From positions 496,001 through 560,000 of the forward strand of contig NC_064651.1 of assembly GCF_001723175.1 (NCBI RefSeq): a stretch of 64,000 nucleotides of DNA. The letters are read 5' to 3'. The notes under the pieces were generated by a model, which saw only the letters and a list, made by a program, of their open reading frames with translations, searched no databases and was not told where the DNA came from. How positions within the stretch are numbered: the stretch's first letter is position 1; every line of letters begins with the position of its first letter. The DNA is from Penicillium oxalicum (taxonomy: Eukaryota; Ascomycota; Eurotiomycetes; Eurotiales; Aspergillaceae). Shown piece after piece: positions 59,301-64,000 of the stretch. Made by a program: the position numbers and the translations under genes.

Positions 59301-61882
59301 CCTTGTCCAACACGGCCTGGGGGAGGATGTTTGCACCCAGCCAAGATGTCGATAAGTAGATAAGAAGGTTGCTCGCTGTCTGGAAAAAGGTTGATGAGCA
59401 GAGAGGACATGTGACTTTGATCTTCTACAGACCCATTTCATAGATCCTCAAGACCATCTTTCATACCTGACCTGGGAAGACTAAAAAGGCTGATGGAACA
59501 TTCACCCTTGATTAATTGAGAGAATACCAAAAAAAAATCGCATAGGATAACACATCAATTAGTCCAATAACTCCATAGCATGGTCTATCTCACGTCAAAG
59601 AACCAGCAATAGCAACCTCCCCACCCCAACACCACACACCTACAAAAGAGCGAATCCCCGACCTTCCCTCCCAGAACAAAGTCCCCAGTCACCTCCAGTC
59701 CCATTTCGTCGCCTCGACTTTACACCAAACCCCGGTGTTGGCTCCCATCTTTTCTCTGATCCTAGATCCTACCAAAGTTGGCAAGTCCTCAAGTCGTATT
59801 ATGAGGCAACCCGACCGTCCCGATAAGCACACACACAGATCCAGAGACACGGGCTCAATCACGTCTCGCTCGTCGTGGGTTTCCCTAAACGGCCGACCAG
59901 GCCTAGAACTTAGCACTAGCAGGCTACTCCTCACTGTGTCCTGGGCGACATGGAGTCATGAACTATGTAGGAGTAGGCAACTATTGTTCCGAAATGAGAC
60001 TAGTTCGGTTTTCTTTGGAAATTAATGATCGACTTGATCAGAGCCTGGGAAGTTGACAATCTAAATTGCGACCCGAGAAGGTGGGATGGGGGATGGGATG
60101 GGTAGTGGTACAGTAGGGGACAAAAAGAGGTTGATTTCTTTTTTTGTACTTTTGTACTTGATTCTCTGATGGACTTGAAAGGGATGTTAATTACTACTGA
60201 CAGTGGATTGGAGGAAGGTGTACAGTATACACTGGACTGAGGAATAAGTAGTACCAAGCTTCCCCGCATCATATGAATTGACACATGCAGCCGGACTGTT
60301 TTTCCTTTCTTGGTACGGTCGGCGGTATATCACTCCTGTGAGCGTTGACTATGTATTACCATGCAGTATGTACGACCATAGCTAGTTTCTTTTTTTCACT
60401 TTTTTTTTTAAAAAAAAGGAAAAGAAACCAAAGAAAGAAAATAGGCAGACCAGAGGAAGATCTCATATTCAGCTCGTTCTGGACAAATTATGCACTGGTG
60501 GTGACTTTGATTTCGATTCCGATTTGGCTATCACTTTGATCTAATCGTCTCCGTCATCGGTCATCCATTTTGTGCCTTGGTTCCTTTTTTTTAAACCCCA
60601 CAGGGGTACCATGAAGATTTGGTTTGGCACATGGGAGTAGGAGGAGGAGCAGGAGCAGAGAGAACGTGTCACAAGAGCTGGTCGGAGGTGCAGGGTAGCA
60701 GTAGCAGATCTCCGAAGATCAACCTCGGGTCGGAGGTCGGGTATAGTACTACAATAGGTATATCTGCAGGTATGAGGTGATGGATGACCGGATGGAGGAG
60801 GGTAGGGACAAAACTTGGTAGAGTTCGGTCGTGACGATCTTCTGGACCATGGATGAGGAAGAGGGGAGGGGGGGGGGGAAGGGATATTCTTCGGAAGCCC
60901 GTTGGTTTGGGTCCGTTCCGTAGAGAAAGAGACGGGAAGGGGAGGGCTGGGAACGGATCGGAGAGGATAAAAGGGAGTTGCAAAGGGAGAAGAAAAAAAA
61001 GAAAGGTAAGAAAGAAGGAGAGATAAGAATTCGGTTGGTTCTTGATGACTCCTCGATTGGTGGGGTTGCATCGATCAAAGTGCTTGAGAAAGGTGGATGG
61101 GAAAAGAATCCCAAGGGTGAGGTTCGCTCGGGGACTAGAAAATTGCGTCGATCGGGATAGAGAGATAGGGAATCGCAATGATGGGGAGTGTCTCGATTCT
61201 GTACGTGATCGCGGTTGATGTAGACTTCACTTTTGCACGCGCGAATGAACCAAGAGTGGGATCTATGCGGGTCCTGTAGGACTAGCTAAAGAATGACCGC
61301 GGCACTACGATTGAATCGGATTTTCCAACGACGACTACCGGGAATGCTCTCTTCACTATACAGAGGACCTTTGAGTCTTAATGAGAGAGAGAGGCATCTG
61401 AGCCAAGCCCAATCACCAGGAAGCAGACATGACCGGAATGACTAAGAAGCCTCGGTTCAGGGTTGACTCACCCCAGCTGCGATCTGATCATCTCGGTCGA
61501 TCATCCATCCCATCTTGACTTGGGCGAAGGAAGCTTCGTCACAGACTCGATTTGCTGGTCCAGCGGCCGGAGGGAGGGGGGCCAGAGAAGGAAAACGAGG
61601 AGGGACACACCTCCGAACCGACCACATGGCAGTCGGTTTCAAAGCACTCGACCAGTTCGATCCAGCATTCGGGATCCGTTATCCCTGCAGCTTTTTGTCC
61701 TGGGTCTGCTCCTTGGGATTTAATTTGATTTTTCTTTTCCAAACAAAAAGAAGAGGGGAAAAGGCGTCGAGACATCCATGCACGAGAGGATTCATTCGGA
61801 ATGGCCAAAGATCTCATGGTCATTCATGAGGCCACCCCGGCCTGGCCAGGGATGATGGCCCGGATGCCTTCTGGCCCTGCAG

Positions 61883-61979
61883 CCGGGGTGGATGATCCGG
61901 GAGAGAGAGAGAGCGCGCGCGAGAGAGCAATAGGAAAAGGACAGAGGGAGATCATGGAGTTGGCCATGATCCACCCCGG
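61883..61979. repeat. inverted repeat, 11-bp perfect arms
   Basis: CCGGGGTGGAT at 61883-61893 pairs with ATCCACCCCGG at 61969-61979 across about 75 bp that includes a GA/GC alternating tract. A further CCACCCCGG copy lies at 61832-61840. It could form a hairpin in RNA. Confidence 0.5.
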
Positions 61980-62248
61980 AGCGAAGATCATCGTCGATCC
62001 ACCGAGAAGCGCAGAGTGGAATGTTTGGAGCAATGGAGAACGTTGAATCATGCGGGAATTGCGCACTACTCACGTCAGGGACGATGTTGTATGGTTGTTT
62101 CTTTTTTTTGTTCTGTTTTCCTGGATTTCCCTGAACGTTGTGTTCCAATCTCCAAAACGACGATCATCCATATGCATGGGATTGAACGCCACGAGCAAAT
62201 AGTGGGATGGACATCCATTGGAGGTTGTTTACGTATGGAGACTAGAAT

Positions 62249-62267
62249 CCCCCCCCCCCCCCCCCCC
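62249..62267 (+). repeat. poly-C tract (19 C)
   Basis: Nineteen consecutive C on the plus strand followed by seven A; intergenic. Confidence 0.92.
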
Positions 62268-63543
62268 AAAAAAACCAAGCTACCCAAAATGTCTTGGAAC
62301 ACATGGTGATCACGTATGTCCCGTTTCTTCATGATCCGTGGCACGCCCCCCTTGACCATCGCCGCTAGAACAGCGCCTGGGTAATGACCACCTGGAGCAA
62401 TGAACTGAGCTCCAACGATGGCTTCACGAGGGGAGGTTCTCTGTGTGGGGACGGACGTGGTGCCAGATGCGGTGACAGAGTCACGGGGGGATTGATGGAG
62501 GTGTTTCATGAAACTCTCGGAGCCACACGGAGACGTAAAAGTTAATCGGCGAGCGTTTACACAGAAAACGAAAATCGAGACAGTCGGGGAATACCGCGCT
62601 GGCTGTCTATCGCTTTCCTTTGCTGGCGTGTGAACCTTGGAGACAAGGACCCGGTCAAAACTTGGACAGACGGGGTTGAAGGTCCAGTCCATCAAGATCC
62701 ATTGAGCTGATCACCCACCGAAGTCTAATCTCGCACACGAACTCGGGGCTTGAAGCGAACAAAAGCGGCGAAAGAAGGAACACCACTCCCAATTGACATT
62801 CTGCTCCTGTCAGAGTCCAGAGGAATGGACTCTAGAGGCAGCGAAACAGAAGAGGAAAGGGAAACTTTGTAGTGGTAGTGGTCAAAGTTTACTGGGCTGC
62901 CTTTCGCGACATGGCCACTACAATTGAGTTCGCGGGATGTGGACAATGGCATGATCTCCTCCCTCAGTCAGGAGTTATCTTCCATACTTTTGATGGTTGG
63001 AGCTGTATATTTTTTTTTAAAAAAAAAATAAAAGTGTCGCGGTGGTGACTGCTGGGCAGATGGCTAGATGTGGGAGAGAGAGAGAGAGAGGATCGTAGGG
63101 GAAGCAAGCCCTGGGAGAGGCTTGTTCAGAGCCAAATTCATCAAAACGAGCGGTTGAAGGGGAGAAAGAACTCATGGCTATCCTGTAACGAAATGCCAAT
63201 ATTATCCTCCACACTGTGAGTGAAGAGCATTGATCCCGTAACAACCGAGTGTTAGTGTAGCAAAGAGACTCCCTGACGGGCTCGACCAGCTCGGTGAGTG
63301 GTCGGCCCGGGGCTGTCTCCTGCTGAACCAGCACCCGAAGGACTCCATCGACCGGAAAGGTATCGCCCGTAAGTTCGTGTCAAGCTTCGAGAGGCAAACT
63401 CCCATTTAGTACGCACCTCCGACAGTCTCGCTCAGTACCCAGGCGACCACGAGCTATCGAGGATTGGGGGATTCCCCTAGAGAACCAGGGCCAGATGAAG
63501 CACAGTTTCTGATGACCGGTTCTCCCCTCCCCGGAGACTTGGA

Positions 63544-64000
63544 CCCTCTTTTTTTTTTCTTTCCCTTTACGATCTTTTACCGTTTTATCTTTTTTTCCGC
63601 TCTTTTTCTGCTTTGGTTCATTTCCAGTTTTTTTTCGTATTTTTGATTTTCTCGGGTTTCTCTTTGGGATGTCTCTGTCCTCTGGTTCCTTTTTTTTCCC
63701 TTTTTCCCTTTTCGATTTCTTGGGGTTCACAGCCCAAAAAAGAAAAAGAGAAAAAAAATGCATTTCCTGAAATCACGCTAATCCGAAATGGGGGTGGAAT
63801 CCTTTTCGATCCATTCGCTCTGGGTATACATTAATTCTTGACTCGCTCGACGTTCCTTTGCACCGTTTCCTTTCTTATACAGCGCCTCCTCCCCTTCTTC
63901 ATTTTTCTCATACTTTCAACCAATCTCTTCTTTCTCACTTTTTTCATCATCCCATTCTCCATTTCTGCCCTAATCCCCGCACCACTGGACCCTCGATTGA
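63544..64000 (+). promoter_or_regulatory. pyrimidine-rich tract, likely promoter/leader of a gene beyond the right edge
   Basis: From 63544 to about 63725 the plus strand is nearly all T and C with long T runs, and C/T richness returns at 63850-63970. In fungi such tracts sit just upstream of transcription or translation starts. No ATG with a real ORF follows inside the window, so the gene would begin to the right of 64000. Confidence 0.4.

Larger units (their letters stand above)
43591..64000. other. 20-kb gene-poor region
   Basis: About 20.4 kb in which I can support no protein-coding gene. The many ORFs are short (mostly under 130 codons), overlap in several frames, often begin at non-ATG codons, include low-complexity tracts, and cannot be joined through plausible introns to a recognisable protein. 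The sequence is not notably repetitive: it has simple repeats (for example the CA repeat at 45597-45612, CT at 50585-50604, AG at 49777-49796, GA at 63074-63090) and long G/C runs. Scattered C/T-rich tracts (45595-45640, 47550-47600, 53480-53510, 60385-60420) resemble fungal promoter elements. It could hold non-coding RNA genes or an extended regulatory region of a gene to the right. Confidence 0.55.

Noticed and set aside
60541..61178. overlapping 120-176-codon minus-strand ORFs rich in Ser/Pro/Phe
   Set aside because: Come from a C/T-rich tract on the minus strand; three frames are open at once, which indicates composition rather than coding.
62075..62695. 206-codon minus-strand ORF
   Set aside because: Runs through the 19-base C run (poly-Gly) and has no homology-like blocks; judged chance.

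Overview
The window reads as nuclear DNA of a filamentous ascomycete, most likely of the order Eurotiales (Aspergillus/Penicillium type). The evidence is eukaryotic genes with short introns (about 54-250 bp, GTRNGT donors, CTAAC/CTGAC-like branch sites), fungal-type proteins (a SomA/Flo8 LisH regulator, TRAPP Bet3, a fungal EDEM with a PA domain, Swr1) and monocistronic genes on both strands. I see no bacterial, viral or plasmid signature. No rRNA, CRISPR or intact transposon was found, and I could not identify a tRNA by eye.

Layout. 1-1786: AT-richer non-coding DNA with a 22-base G run. 1787-4223 (+): a protein with tandem dsRNA-binding-like domains, including one place where the reading frame does not join simply. 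4224-7436: non-coding, with a 72-bp AG microsatellite. 7437-10053 (-): the LisH regulator SomA/Flo8, with a 2.3-kb upstream region. 12397-13369 (-): TRAPP subunit Bet3, divergent from 13717-15075 (+), the U5 snRNP 40-kDa WD40 protein. 15652-16174 (+): a possible small membrane-protein gene. 17389-21065 (+): an ER alpha-mannosidase-like GH47/PA protein of the EDEM/Mnl1 type, with a one-base frame break. 21471-22253 (-): mitochondrial RidA/Mmf1. 22975-24858 (-): an unrecognised fungal protein with Cys-Pro motifs. 27929-28801 (+): adenine phosphoribosyltransferase. 29753-30634 (-): a gamma-glutamylcyclotransferase-fold protein. 32062-36461 (-): a Munc13-like MUN/C2 protein. 37530-38161 (-): complex I NDUFB8, divergent from 38614-43590 (+), the Swr1 chromatin-remodelling ATPase.

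43591-64000 is about 20.4 kb without a convincing protein-coding gene. It holds homopolymer runs, microsatellites, pyrimidine tracts and a few promoter-like motifs. The right edge (about 63.5-64 kb) looks like the promoter or leader of a gene outside the window.

The genes are mostly housekeeping functions (vesicle tethering and exocytosis, splicing, ERAD, purine salvage, respiration, chromatin) plus one developmental regulator. They do not form a metabolic cluster. The points most worth checking are the gene desert, the tandem dsRBD-like protein, the EDEM frame break, the exon-sized anomalies (9-nt and 14-nt microexons, an in-frame 54-nt possible intron) and the long intergenic G/C homopolymers.
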